Assembly (NCBI GenBank): GCA_030848705.1
Contig: CM061238.1
Span: 50,941,133-51,005,132 of the forward strand
DNA: 64,000 nucleotides
Reading direction: 5' to 3'
Origin: Heracleum sosnowskyi
Taxonomy: Eukaryota; Streptophyta; Magnoliopsida; Apiales; Apiaceae
Shown: positions 11,019 to 22,660 of the stretch, one piece after another
Position numbering within the stretch: the stretch's first letter is position 1
How the letters are laid out: every line of letters starts with the position of its first letter
The notes under the pieces: model-generated
Told to the model about the DNA's origin: nothing
Seen by the model: only the letters and a program-made list of their open reading frames with translations
Databases searched by the model: none
Made by a program: the position numbers and the translations under genes

Positions 11019-14000
11019 GGACAACTGATAAGGTCCAGTCACAGGGAGATCTTCAGAGCCATCCAAACAAGAAACCAGGATTTCAGCCGGGCAGAGGTAC
11101 AACTTTCAAGAAACCAGATACCGGAAATGCAGGACCAATCAATCGTCCACCAAACAATAATCAGCAAGTAGTTTCCAGACCTCCACTGCCAGAATGTAAG
11201 ACATGCGGGAAAAGACATCCAGGTATATGCCACAGATTGAGTATCACATGTTTTAAGTGTAACCAGAAGGGGCATTATGCCAGGGATTGCAAGACAGGTA
11301 TTGTGTGCCATCGATGTAAGAGACCAGGCCATATGATCAAGGATTGTAGAGCGCCAGCACCCGTGAACAACATGATTCGAGCTATAGAGGCACCTCCAGC
11401 TGTTGATGTTCAGCTGTTAGCCAGAACCTATAATATGTCAATGAGGGAAGCAGTGAGAGACTCCGATGTGGTGTCAGGTACACTTCTAGTAAATTCTGTT
11501 AATGCTAAAGTGCTGATAGATTCAGGAGCTACTAAGTCATTTATTTCGGAAACGTTTGCTCATAAATTGAATTGTTTAATGGAACCCTTAAGTGGAGTGT
11601 TGAGTGTAGAAATAGCTAACCAGGATCGTATACCGGTCAGTTCGTATTGTCCTCGTTGTGAAATTGAGATTTTAGGGAGTCGTTTTTATGTTGATTTATT
11701 ACCTTTCAAGTTGGGAGAATTTGATGTTATTTTAGGAATGGATTGGTTAACTGATTATGATGCGCGTATTGATTGTAAGGATAAGAGGGTTACTTTAGTT
11801 ACCCCCGGAAAGAAAGAAGTGAAATTTAAAGGAGAGAAACAAACGAAGAAATTTTTGACAATGATTCAGACTAAGAGGTTATTAAAACAAGGGTGTGAGG
11901 CTTATCTCGGATATGTGATAGATACAGAGAAGGAAGTTTCTAAGTTAGAAGATATTCAGGTCGTGAGTGAGTTTCCAGATGTTTTTCCAGAAGAGTTACC
12001 AGGACTACCTCCGGATAGAGAGATTGAGTTCACGATAGACTTAACACCAGGCGCAGAACCAATATCCAAAGCACCATACATAATGGCACCAGTGGAGATG
12101 AAGGAATTAGCTAAGCAATTGCAGGAATTGTTAGACAAAGGAATTATTAGACCTAGCGTTTCACCGTGGGGAGCACCAGTGTTGTTTGTCAAAAAGAAGG
12201 ATGGAAGTATGAGACTTTGTATAGATTATCGGGAGTTAAACAAACTAACCATCAAGAACAAGTATCCATTGCCCAGAATAGATGATCTGTTTGACCATTT
12301 AAAAGGACCGGTTCATTTTTCTAAGATTGATCTACGATCAGGATATCACCAATTGAAGGTTAAACCAGACGACATACCAAAGACAGCTTTTCGAACAAGG
12401 TATGGACATTATGAGTTTTTAGTAATGGCGTTTGGATTGACGAATGCACCAGCAGCTTTTATGGATTTAATGAACATGATTTTTAAGAAGTATTTGGATG
12501 AGTTTGTAGTGGTATTCATCGATGATATTTTGATATATTCCAAGACAGAAGAAGAACATACGAATCATTTATGGATTGTGTTGGAGATTTTAAGACAAGA
12601 AGGACTATACACAAAATTTTCAAAGTGTGAATTCTGGTTAAGGGAAGTTCATTTCCTAGGGCACGTGGTTAGTAGTGAAGGCATCAAAGTAGATCCAGCA
12701 AAGATTGAAGCAGTGAAGGATTGGGAAAGACCAAGGACACCAACTGAAGTTAGAAGTTTCTTGGGATTAGCCGGATATTATCGGAGATTCGTACAGGACT
12801 TTGCAAAGATAGCTACTCCAATGACCAAGCTGACAAGGAAAAGCGAACGATTCATATGGAACGACAAATGCGAAGAGAGTTTCCAAGAGTTAAAGAAGAG
12901 ACTAACTACGACACCCGTGTTAATGCTACCAGACGATCAATGTCAATTTGTAATCTATAGTAATGCGTCTTACAAAGGATTGGGTTGTGTACTTATGCAA
13001 CATGACAAAGTAATTGCTTATGCGTCAAGACAATTGAGACCTCACGAACAGAAATATCCTACACATGATTTGGCATTAGCAGCGATCGTATTTGCACTGA
13101 AGATATGGAGACATTACTTGTACGGAGAGAGATGTGAAATTTACAGAGATAACAAAAGTCTGAAGTATATCTTTACTCAGAAGGAGCTGAACATGAGACA
13201 TAGAAGATGGTTGGAGCTAATCAAGGATTACGATGTTTCTATAAATTATCACCCCGGCAAGGCAAACGTGGTAGTAGATGCATTAAGCAGAAAAGAAAGA
13301 TTGAATATGCTGACGATGACCAAAGAATTGTACAGAGAGTTTGAAAAGTTAGAGATAGAAGTACGTGTTCCGAAGGACGCGACAGAAATGATTTACGCCA
13401 TAACGTTTCAACCTGAATTTTTGGAAAAGATACGGAAATGCCAAGAGCAAGTCATGAACGACAACGTAAATAGTTTTACAGGCGAGAAAATATGTAGCCA
13501 ACTGGACGACAATGGAATCTTAAGGTTTGCTTCTCGAATATGGGTACCTAATGTAGCAGAACTAAAGAATGAAATTTTGCACGAAGCACATAACTCAAAG
13601 TATTCAATTCATCCTGGAAGCACGAAGATGTATCGAGATCTTAAAATGAACTTTTGGTTGCCAGATATGAAAAGAGAAATTGATGAATGGGTGAGTAAAT
13701 GTTTTACATGTCAAAGGGTCAAGGCGGAACATCAAAGACCAAGTGGATTACTGCAACCGTTAGAAATTCCTGGGTGGAAGTGGGAACACATCGCAATGGA
13801 CTTTGTGGTAGGATTTCCTAGAACGAAGACTAACCATGATGCTATTTGGGTTATTGTGGATCGATTGACGAAATCCGCACATTTTCTTCCAATTAACGAG
13901 AGATTCTCGCTGGATAAGTTAGTTCGTTTATATGTTAAAGAAATCATGGTACCACATGGAGTTCTAGTGTCAATAGTATCTGATCGAGACCCTCGATTCA

Positions 14001-14836
14001 ACTCAAGATTCTGGAGAAGTTTTCAAGAGTGTTTAGGCACCGAATTGAAAATGAGTACGGCTTATCACCCGCAGACAGACGGTCAAAGTGAAAGGACAAT
14101 TCAAACCATCGAAGACATGCTTAGAACATGTGCACTTGATTTTAAAGGTAATTGGGACGATCATCTACCCTTAGTAGAATTCTCATATAATAATAGTTTT
14201 CACGCGAGTATCGGGATGCCACCTTACGAAGCTTTATATGGACGAAAGTGTCGATCTCCAGTATATTGGGAAGAAGTTGGTGAACGGAAAGTGATAGGAC
14301 CAGAATTAGTACAGCAGACAAAGGAAGTGATTGAATTGATTCAGAAAAGGTTGATAACAGCTCAGAACCGGCAGAAGAAATATGCTGACCTAGCAAGAAA
14401 GGATATGGGATTCGAAGTCGGAGAGCAAGTGTTATTGAAAGTTTCACCATGGATAGGATTAGTTGGGTTTGGAAAGAAAGGGAAATTGAGTTCGAGATAC
14501 GTTGGACCATTTGAGATTTTGAAGCAGGTTGGGAAAGTAGCTTACGAGTTAGCATTACCCCCGCATATGCAGCACGTTCATAATGTGTTTCACGTATCCA
14601 TGCTTAAGAAGTATCAACCAGATTCGAACCATGTAATAGAGTATGGACCCATAGAGGTCCAGTCAGATTTATCTTATGTAGAACGACCAATTCAGATATT
14701 GGATCATAAGGAAAAAGTTTTAAGAAATAAGACTGTAGTGATAGTAAGAGTTTTGTGGAGGAATCCTAAGGTGGAAGAGTCTACCTGGGAGTTAGAGAGT
14801 GATATGTTAGAGAAGTATCCCCAATTGTTTCCTTGA
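11019..14836 (+). CDS. Gypsy-A gag C-terminus and pol polyprotein with chromodomain
   Basis: The frame is open from about 10985 to the TGA at 14834. Counting from the Met at 11237 (1,199 residues): two CCHC knuckles (residues 5-18 and 24-37); aspartic protease LIDSGATKSFIS (Asp near 95); RT with FIDDILIYS (near 428); RNase H; integrase with an HHCC finger, catalytic Asp near 855 and 916 (SDRDPRF) and Glu near 952 (GQSER); then a C-terminal chromodomain-like tail (WRNPKVEESTWELE). The RNase H motif reads YSNAS (Asn near 576) where the family has a catalytic Asp. Otherwise all domains look full length. Confidence 0.9.
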
Positions 14837-14862
14837 TCTGATTCTGAGGACAGAATCCTATT

Positions 14863-14874
14863 AAGGGGGAAGGA
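14863..14874 (+). promoter_or_regulatory. Gypsy-A polypurine tract
   Basis: AAGGGGGAAGGA lies immediately before the TGTAAGATCC start of the 3' LTR. It is the plus-strand primer for reverse transcription. Confidence 0.8.
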
Positions 14875-17800
14875 TGTAAGATCCGTGAACTTTATTAATA
14901 ATATAAATTGTATTATATGTGTAGAATAATTATTGTGAAGTATTTTGAGTTTTAATGATAAAGGTTGTTAAGTGATTATGTGCTAAATTGGTGTGTCAGA
15001 AGCCCCGTTCAAATATCTTGTCATTTGAAAATATCTTCAATTTTGAGCCCCGTTTTGAAAATTCAAGGGCCTCGTTGAAATTTTGTACATCATTATTATT
15101 CCTTCGTCATTAGTGTCCGAATCATTATCGGAGGATGTCTTCGTATTATTATATCTCTTATTATCCGATGCTATCAATAGTATTTGTTTTATTCAAAGGA
15201 AGAAAAATTATTCCAAACCCTAACCCTAATTTTTCTAGGGTAATTAATATATCGTCTGTATCAATAATACATCTGTTATAGCCCCAGTATTCTTGAGCAT
15301 TAGTTATATAAATGATATGTATTGATTTGGATAACTATCAGTCTTTGTGGATAGCTATCACCTCGTAAAACGTGTATTTTACTAAATTAGGGTTTTAAAG
15401 CGAACCGGTGGATCAATATCGATCCAAAAATGTCGTTTAGGGTATTATTTTCCACTAAGTATAAAAAGGAGAATCGTACATTATACTTCATATAATCCGT
15501 ATTAAAAATATACAAAAATATAAAATTCCCGGACCGTGTTCTTCGTGTTCTCGAAAATCAAAATAATTTTGATTGTGTTATTGAAATCCAAATCACAAGT
15601 TCAAGTACTCAAATCAAAGATCTCGAGCTCTAGTTTCAGAATCTTCCAACCATATCATCATATGGTAATTTTTCGATTTCATATGAATTTTTCAAATTTT
15701 GAATTAAAATTAGGGTTTATGTTCGAATTGGGGATTTTCATTATGTTGATTCTCCGTTCAATTGATTGCTTCCAACATGTTCGTAGGGTTCTAATTAGTA
15801 GGAATTCATGCTTTAATTTCATGTTTATGTTCGATTTTGAGAAATTCGATTTCTAGGGTTTTGCCCGATTTTTCTTTTTAATAGTCCGTTCATATGAATG
15901 ATCTGACATTGTTTTTGATAGAGGGCTTTTGTTGTGTGTGTTCTTAGCTTCATTTTAACATAAAGAACGTAGAGTTTCATGTAAGAATTTAGTAGATCGG
16001 AAAATTTGTTGAGCTCACCGGAATTTGGTCGGGTTTTGGATTCCGGTGATGTTTTTGTTTTGTTTTTGATCGGAATGTATTGGTATGGTTATAAGGAATG
16101 TTTTGATATAAAAAGCCCCAATTTTTATCAAGTTTTCAGGTCGCCGGAATCTGGAATTTTCGTCGAATTATGGAATTTTTCCGGGTTGTTCTTCCCGACC
16201 CGTTTGTGTTCTTCCCGACCCGTTTAACCGTTTTCCTGACCCAGTTTCAATTTTCGAAACCCTAAAATATTTTCAGAAAACTGTTTTTGAATTTTATTTT
16301 TAAATTTAATTCGAAAATAGTTTAAATATTTATAAAAATCATATTTTATTTTTAAAATATATTTTTAAATTCAGAAAATTCAGAAAAAATATATTTATTT
16401 ATTTAAATTCGAAAACTGATTAAATTTAATTATTTTAATTATTTTTAATTAATAATTTATTTATTTATTTAATTGATTAATTATTTTAATCAGTTAATTC
16501 TTAATAATTAATTATTAATTAGATTTAATTAATTTAAATTAGGTTTAATTATTTTCTAGCTTGATTTAATTATTTAAAAATAGTTTGAGCATTTGGAAAT
16601 TGTCAATTAATTTTATATTAATTTATTTAATTGTTTTTAAATACTTATATTGGGATTAAAAATCCAATTTTTGATTTAAAAATTATTTGTGACTTATTTA
16701 AATCTAAATAAGCCTCGAATATTGTTCTAAAAATATTTATAAGTGCTATATGGTTTATATGAGTCGAATAATGTGTTTTAATAGTCCGTAAATGCCCGTA
16801 CGAGGGCTAATGTTTGATTTTTAATTACCGTAAAATAGATCGGGCATCCGATAGAAACCCGATTACTTGTTTAAATGTAAAAATGATTATGAGTATATAT
16901 CGAGGATATAATGAGGATAGTTAGACTTACTGTAATTAGTTGTTTATTATAGAATCGAGTTCCCGGAGCAAGGGAAAGGAGAAGGTAGAGTGAGCGTGAT
17001 AGAATTCCGTCAACTACTAGACCAGGCAAGTATCTGTGCCTTTACTTGTTGATTCAATTGTTATTATTCTTCAGAATTACATGTATGTTACCATCAGAAC
17101 GATTCAGATTATTCAATCATCACCCGTATTGAGCACTTGATGTTATTTCCTTGAATATTCCTAACTTTTGATTTAATCCACAATCGTGTTGGATATCAGA
17201 AACCTTCACCTTCAATTCAGTTTATATTGATGATAACCATTGTTGACTTTCTTAAATGAGTACGTTGTATCATTGAAACCATTCTGAATCTATTTCTCGG
17301 ACTTCATTTGATATTGAATAGTTGAAGCTCTTTTGCAACTATTACACCCCGTCATTGTGTACTTATCTTGTTATGCATGTTATTGCTTATACTTTGTGAT
17401 AGAATTGGCATGTTTTAAAATGAGACCAGTAATGGTCGGGCCATATTTATGGTCGTAATAACTTAAGGCCCAGATGGCCATGGATCCTAGTGGAGGACTA
17501 TGCTATAAGCTAGTCCGGGGTTGATGTGTGACTGATCAGCAGCTCAACCTTTGTATTTGAAAAATGTAGAAGTCCAATTCTAATTCCTCTTTCTTCAATA
17601 AAGATTGTTTAAAGCATATGTTTGACTTGTATATTGTTGATTCAGATAACTGAAATCCTTCCTTTTCTTTATGGAACTGTGATTGATATATATTATGCTT
17701 GCTGAGCACTTGTGGCTCATACTTGTTTTGTTTCTAACCCTATTCCAGTGAAGCGAGAGAATGAGCAGACACAGCGCTAGTGACGGTTCTCCAGATGCTA

Positions 17801-18080
17801 GGAGACCACCCCGAGTGATTGTCATTGGACGGCTAGTTGTCTTACTTTGGAAGTTAGACTAGATGTCTAGCTTTGTATAATAAGTTGTGTAATAACTCTG
17901 AAAACTGGTTTGTAATAATTATGACTTAGAAGCTTGTTTCATGCCATAATCTGGATGCGGTCTTGGATAAGGGGTATTTTATGTTATTATATTATTATGC
18001 ATGTGTTATATTCAGGTATATTGTGTTTCATTGGTCAAGTGACTCCCCAGATCTGTGCCCCGGGTCTGGAGGGCGTCACA
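14875..18080 (+). repeat. Gypsy-A 3' LTR (full length, 3,206 bp)
   Basis: It starts TGTAAGATCC and ends GCGTCACA. Relative to the 5' LTR it has the additional segment 15078-16422. That segment includes a TATA box at 15460 and AT-rich and C/T-rich text. Outside it, the LTRs differ only at scattered positions, such as GTCGGAAGCC versus GTCAGAAGCC near offset 120, which implies a recent insertion. ORFs inside it are noise. Confidence 0.9.
15460..15469 (+). promoter_or_regulatory. TATA box of Gypsy-A LTR promoter
   Basis: TATAAAAAGG lies in the segment present only in the 3' LTR. Its context and position fit the U3 promoter of the element, so transcription would start about 30 bp further on. In this copy it would direct transcription out of the element rather than of the element. 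Confidence 0.5.
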
Positions 18081-18658
18081 TAAAAGGTACTGTCAATAAA
18101 GACTCGACATTAAATTCAGGACATGTTGTCAACACAAATACTTTCAGATCTAAGAACAGGAATGGCAAAGTAGGAATTAACAAGGGTAATGGATATGCTT
18201 ATGTCAAGAATGCACCCAGGAAACTATGTAATAATTGTGGCTCCTCACATCATTTAACAAATGTTTGTAAGAAACCAACTGAGAATAAAGTCAATGTGAC
18301 TGAGGTCAAGGGTAACTTACACAGAACCCCCATTATGCATAGATCCATGGATGTATGTAATAACACTGATTGCATGCCCTGTAAAATTACTATTATGAGT
18401 ACTTGCTTCAATTTGCCCATTCTGTCAACTGATAAATGCTCTTACATGAATTTTGGTGAGACTTCTGAGCCTACTGTTAACAGTAAAAAGGCAACCCCCA
18501 CTAAGAAAAAGACTAGGTCTTATTCTAAACCAAAGTGGGTGGTAAGGGAAGTTGAACAGAATTTTTCTGATGATTATATTGATGTTGAAAATGAAGGAAA
18601 CTCAGGTGTTACTAAGTCTGCAGGACCCAACAAGGATTGGGTACCATATGCAACCTAA
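18081..18658 (+). pseudogene. Copia-A gag, second part
   Basis: After the TAAAA duplication the Copia-A gag frame resumes (KGTVNKDSTLNS) and runs to an in-frame TAA at 18656-18658. It is Lys/Asn/Thr-rich and includes a CNNCGSSHHLTNVC Cys/His cluster, a second zinc-finger-like motif known in this part of Sirevirus gags. The frame in front of it (17963-18080) is LTR text and does not belong to the protein. Confidence 0.75.
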
Positions 18659-21318
18659 AAACAATTTGTTTTGAAGGGCAAGAAAAAGAAGCAGGTTGTG
18701 TGGATCATTGACAGTGGTTGCTCAAGACACATGACTGGTGATAAAGCCCTGCTATCACATTTTGTAGAGAAAGCTGGCCCAATCATAACCTTTGGAGACA
18801 ACAAAAAAGGTTACACAGTGGGATATGGTTGTTTGGAATTTGGGAATGTTGTCATAAATGATATTGCTCTTGTTGATGGACAAATGCACAACCTCCTGAG
18901 TGTCAGCCAATTCAGTGACAGAGTATTCAAGGTTGACTTTGATATGATGGTGTGCAATATCTATCACAAGAAGGACATAAGTCTTTCTCTGAAAGGAGTA
19001 AGGAAAGGAAGCCTGTTTGTTGCAGACCTAAGCTCAACAAAGAAGGACAAACTTTACTGTTTCTACAGCAAAGCCACTGTTGGTGACAACATGCTTTGGC
19101 ACAGGAAACTCTCCCATCTCAACTTCAAGACAATGAATATGCTGATGAAGAAGGAACTGGTGAGAGGACTACCTCAACAGGAATTCTGCCAAAAAGGACT
19201 GTGTGAGGACTGTCAAATGGGAAAACTAAGAATATTTGTGCACAAGTCAAAGCAGGTTAACACCAACACTGAACCACTCAAGCTAATTCATATGGACCTC
19301 TTTGGCCCAGTCAATGTTCCATCTCTAGCCAAGAAAAGATATTCATTAGTAATGGTGGATGATTACTCCAGATACACTTGGGTGAAGTTTATAGAGTCAA
19401 AAGATGAAGCTGCTTAGTTGATCATTGATCACATAAGGGTTCTTGACAGAACTCCAAATGCCAAAGTTCAAATATTGAGGAGTGATAATGGTACTGCAAG
19501 GATGAAGGCATTGTTCAACAATTTTATGCTGCAAGGACACCCCAGCATAATGGTGTTGTAGAAAGGAAGAACATGACTCTGATAGAAGCTGCCAGGACTA
19601 TGTTGCATGATGCTAAATTACCAACATACTTCTGGGCAGAAGCTATCAACACAACTTGCTACACACAGAACAGAACCATAATCAACAAGACTCATGGAAG
19701 CACCCCTTACCATCCGTTGACTGAGAAGAAACCTACTGTCAAATACTTTCATGTATTTGGAAGTATGTGTTTCATGATGAAGGACAACCATGAAAAGAAA
19801 GGAAAGTTTGATGCCAAAGCTTGTGAAGGCATCTTCATGGGATATGGGATAGAAATGACTGCTTAAAGAGTCTATGTCATAGAACACAGAACAATTGAAG
19901 AAAGTGTAAATGTCACATTTTATGAAACCAAGTTTCCAGGGCTGCATGAAGATGGTCAAATTTAGTTCCTTAGATTTGAAAATCAAGGATACTAGGAAGA
20001 AGAAGAAACTGTTGATGAAGAACCCAGCTTTACTCAAATTGTTGATGTTGAGAAAGATGCTGTCAATGCTATTAATGTTGATCAAACTCTAGCTCAGTCA
20101 CAGACCATTTCAACCAACCTTCAAAATGATGGTGACTCTGGAGTTAATGAAGAGCATGGTGAAGACAATTGCACCGGTGAAGACTCATTTCCTCAAAGTG
20201 AAGTCAATCCACCAGATCAACAAAGAAGCTTGCCCAGAGCCACAAGATGGAATAAGGATCACACTAATGATCTAATCATCGGTAATCCTTCCTCTGGCGT
20301 GAGAACTAGGAATAATGTCTCTGCTGACAACATGTTCTCATGCTTTATGTCTCAAATGGAACCAAAGACAATTGATGAAGCATTGTTGGATTCTAACTGG
20401 ATGATTGCTATGCAAGAAGAACTTAACTAGTTTGAAAGAAACAATGTATGGAAGTTGGCTCCAAGACCTAAAAGGAAATCAGTCATTGAGACAAAGTGGG
20501 TCTTCAGGAACAAGTTGGATGAGAATGGAATGGTGACAAGAAACAAAGCAAGGCTAGTGGCAAAAGGTTACTGTCAACAGGAAGGAATAGACTATGATGA
20601 GACTTTTGCACCTGTTGCCAGACTTGAAGCCATAAGGATCTTTCTAGCCTTTGCTGAACAATGTAACTTCAAGGTGTTCCAAATGGATGTCAAAAGTGCC
20701 TTTCTAAATGGAGAGTTGGAGGAAGAAGTGTATGTTGAACAGCCACCTGGCTTTGAAGATGCTGAAATATATAACTTTGTTTACAAACTGTTCAAAGCAC
20801 TTTATGGGCTGAAACAAGCTTCCAGAGCTTGGTATGATACACTCTCCACCTTTCTATTGGAGAATCAGTTTACAAGAGGTGTAGTAGATAAGACTCTGTT
20901 CTACAAACATCATGGCAAGGACATCATTATGGTACAAATCTATGTTGAACACATTATCTTTGGATCTTCAAATGAGAAGCTATGTGAAAAGTTTTCATCT
21001 CTAATGAGAAACAAGTATGAGATGAGCATGATGGGAGAACTGTCATTCTTCCTTGGTCTACAAGTTCTTCAAAAGGATGATGGAATGTTCATTTGTCAAG
21101 CCAAATATGTCAAGGAACTTCTCAAAAAGTTCAACTTAGAAGATTCATCACCTGCCAAGACCCCCATCTCTACATTAACTAATCTGGATCTTGACCCCAA
21201 GGGAAAGAAAGTGGACTCTAGTGCTTACAGAGGCGTGGTGGGATCACTTCTCTATCTAACTACTAGCAGACCAGACATAATGTTTGCTACATGTCTCTGT
21301 GCAAGATTCCAAGCATGA
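18659..21318 (+). pseudogene. Copia-A pol (protease, integrase, reverse transcriptase)
   Basis: It follows the TAA in the same frame. The protease motif WIIDSGCSRHMTGD is near 18700. Integrase has LWHRKLSH and CEDCQMGK of the HHCC finger, then HMDLFGP, then a TAG at 19415. A short deletion with frameshift near 19490-19510 leaves out part of the core before ARTPQHNGVVERKN. Further small rearrangements occur near 19860 and 19965, with a TAG at 20428. RT from 20455 is well preserved, but its active site reads YVEH instead of YVDD (near 20945). The frame ends at 21318 after RPDIMFATCLCARFQA. The RNase H domain that should follow is absent, joined directly to LTR sequence. Confidence 0.85.
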
Positions 21319-22022
21319 CAACAAGTTTGGAACTCCTGACAACATCTATTGCGGGGATTTCTTACTATCACCAAAAGCGCATTCTTGTGACAGCAAACTT
21401 GAAAATGCAGGATACTGTCTCAGAGGGATAAACTTTGAATTGGGGATCTACCCAGTCAAACATGTGACAGCTTGGATGTTCAAGAAACAGGCGTGCTACA
21501 GTATCCCAACACTGCATCAGGTCTGCAAAGACTACGACAGAAGCTTGAGAGATCACGTGATAAAGCTCAACAATTCAAGAGTATGACAAATCAACATCTA
21601 CTGGAATTGTGTTAGCTAAATATAGAATGTATCCAGATTGTTTTTTCCTGTAATGATAAACTTGTTTGTATAGCAATTTAGGTAAGACACACGGGTAGGC
21701 AAATTGTAAGAAGCTGCCACATGAAAATGACAGCAGCTTCACAAACCCGTGATGATAAATATAGGATTAGTTTACTTAAACTATCTCTCTCATTCTATAC
21801 TGTGAATGACTTGAGGAATCGAAGCTTGAGAAAAACATATTTCTCTCAAGGTTGTAGCAACACTTTCGCAAGATAAATAAAATATTTATTTTGTGAGAAA
21901 ACTACTTGTGATTGCATTTCTTCTACTGATAGGATTTAATCTTAGTTTTAGTTGTTGAAGCATAGATTGAATTTTATCAGTATTGCATTCAACCCCCCTT
22001 CTGCAATAATCAAGGACCAACA
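21316..22022 (+). repeat. Copia-A 3' LTR, 5'-truncated
   Basis: This stretch matches the 5' LTR from about 4470 to its end at 5175. The first 330 bp of the LTR, the polypurine tract and RNase H are missing. The junction lies at an ACAA-type microhomology between pol and the LTR, which suggests an internal deletion. It ends CCAACA, followed by the target duplication GTTTT. Confidence 0.85.
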
Positions 22023-22027
22023 GTTTT

Positions 22028-22267
22028 CTATTTGTGTTTATTACATACAGGATATTATTGACTATAGCGGTGACAGTTGCATCTGCAGAAAGGAGCTTCT
22101 CAAAGTTAAAATTCCTTAAATCATATTTGAGTTCAACAATATTCAAGGAGAGATTGAATGGATTAGCACTTTTATCTATAGAAAGTAGTTTGCTTGAAAA
22201 TGTTGATTACACAAATATTATTAGCGAGTTTGCTTCAAAAAATGCAAGAAGAACAATTTTTAATTAA
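22028..22267 (+). pseudogene. hAT transposase C-terminal (dimerisation) domain
   Basis: This frame contains VASAERSFSKLKFLKSYL and then ERLNGLALLSIE, the hallmarks of the hAT family C-terminal dimerisation region (Pfam Dimer_Tnp_hAT). It stops at 22265-22267. It is the direct continuation of 3978-4142, interrupted by Copia-A. The remaining 200 bp to the terminal repeat is AT-rich untranslated sequence. Confidence 0.82.
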
Positions 22268-22465
22268 TTTGTATTATTTATGTACTTGTTACAATATTTT
22301 TACAATTTTCATTTAAGTTTTTTTTATGTTCTAAATTTATTTTATGAACTTGTTATGTTTTTTACAAGTTTCAGTTAATGTTTAATATTTTATGTAGTTG
22401 TTAATAAAAAACAATTATTAGTGTTAGGGTACTTTTTTTTTTGTTTTACACAGGGCATCCCAAAT

Positions 22466-22481
22466 CTCAGGACCGGCTCTG
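22466..22481 (-). repeat. hAT 3' terminal inverted repeat
   Basis: CTCAGGACCGGCTCTG is the inverted partner of 2303-2318 with one mismatch. It is followed at once by ACCATAATC, which matches the inner part of the 50-bp tandem repeat downstream, so the hAT seems to abut or have landed in that array. Confidence 0.65.
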
Positions 22482-22508
22482 ACCATAATCTAAAAATCCC
22501 ACAAAAAA

Positions 22509-22660
22509 TGTGCCTAGAGCACCAGACCGTAATATAACAATCATACGAAGGGGGCTAATGTGCCTAGAGCACCAGACCATAATCTAACAATCCCAGGAAA
22601 GGGGCATATGTGCCTAGAGCACCAGACCATAAAGAAGGTATACAGATGTGCCTAAGGCTA
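22509..22660. repeat. 50-bp tandem repeat, about three copies
   Basis: TGTGCCTAGAGCACCAGACC starts at 22509, 22559 and 22609, so the period is 50 bp. A weaker TGTGCCTAAGG follows at 22647, and part of a further unit (ACCATAATCTAA) precedes the first at 22482. The next 300 bp (22661-22975) are A-rich with no gene that I can support. Confidence 0.75.

Larger units (their letters stand above)
7269..18080 (+). mobile_element. Gypsy-A: Tekay-type chromovirus (Ty3/Gypsy), nested in Copia-A gag
   Basis: The element starts TGTAAGATCC at 7269, ends GCGTCACA at 18080 and is flanked by TAAAA at 7264-7268 and 18081-18085. Order: 5' LTR, primer site, leader ORF, gag, protease, RT, RNase H, integrase with C-terminal chromodomain, polypurine tract, 3' LTR. 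The long LTR and chromodomain place it in the chromoviruses, most like the Tekay/Del clade. Pol is open throughout, so it looks young, but the gag frameshift, an RNase H substitution and a 5' LTR lacking the promoter suggest it is defective. Confidence 0.93.
4143..22022 (+). mobile_element. Copia-A: Sirevirus-like Ty1/Copia retrotransposon
   Basis: The element begins TGTTAGGA at 4143 and ends CCAACA at 22022. It is flanked by GTTTT at 4138-4142 and 22023-22027. It has a 5' LTR, a primer site, a long gag with a CCHC knuckle and a coiled-coil extension, protease, integrase and reverse transcriptase in Copia order, then a 3' LTR lacking its first part. The long gag extension and LTR style fit the Sirevirus (SIRE/Maximus) lineage. 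Gypsy-A is inserted in gag. Stops, frameshifts, an altered RT active site and loss of RNase H make it inactive. Confidence 0.88.
2303..22481 (+). mobile_element. hAT DNA transposon, internally deleted and disrupted by nested insertions
   Basis: The ends are 16-bp inverted repeats: CAAAGCCGGTCCTGAG at 2303-2318 and its reverse complement with one mismatch at 22466-22481. Inside are fragments of a hAT transposase C-terminus at 3978-4142 and 22028-22267. The intervening span is a Helitron on one side and Copia-A, which itself holds Gypsy-A, on the other. Without those insertions the hAT is only a few kb and carries just the C-terminal part of the transposase, so it was already non-autonomous. 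An 8-bp target duplication expected for hAT elements is not obvious at the two ends. Confidence 0.7.

Noticed and set aside
15215..15240. CCCTAACCCTAA near 15225 and AAACCCTAACCCTAGG near 55333, telomere-like
   Set aside because: Only two short units each, within LTR sequence; too short for an interstitial telomere.
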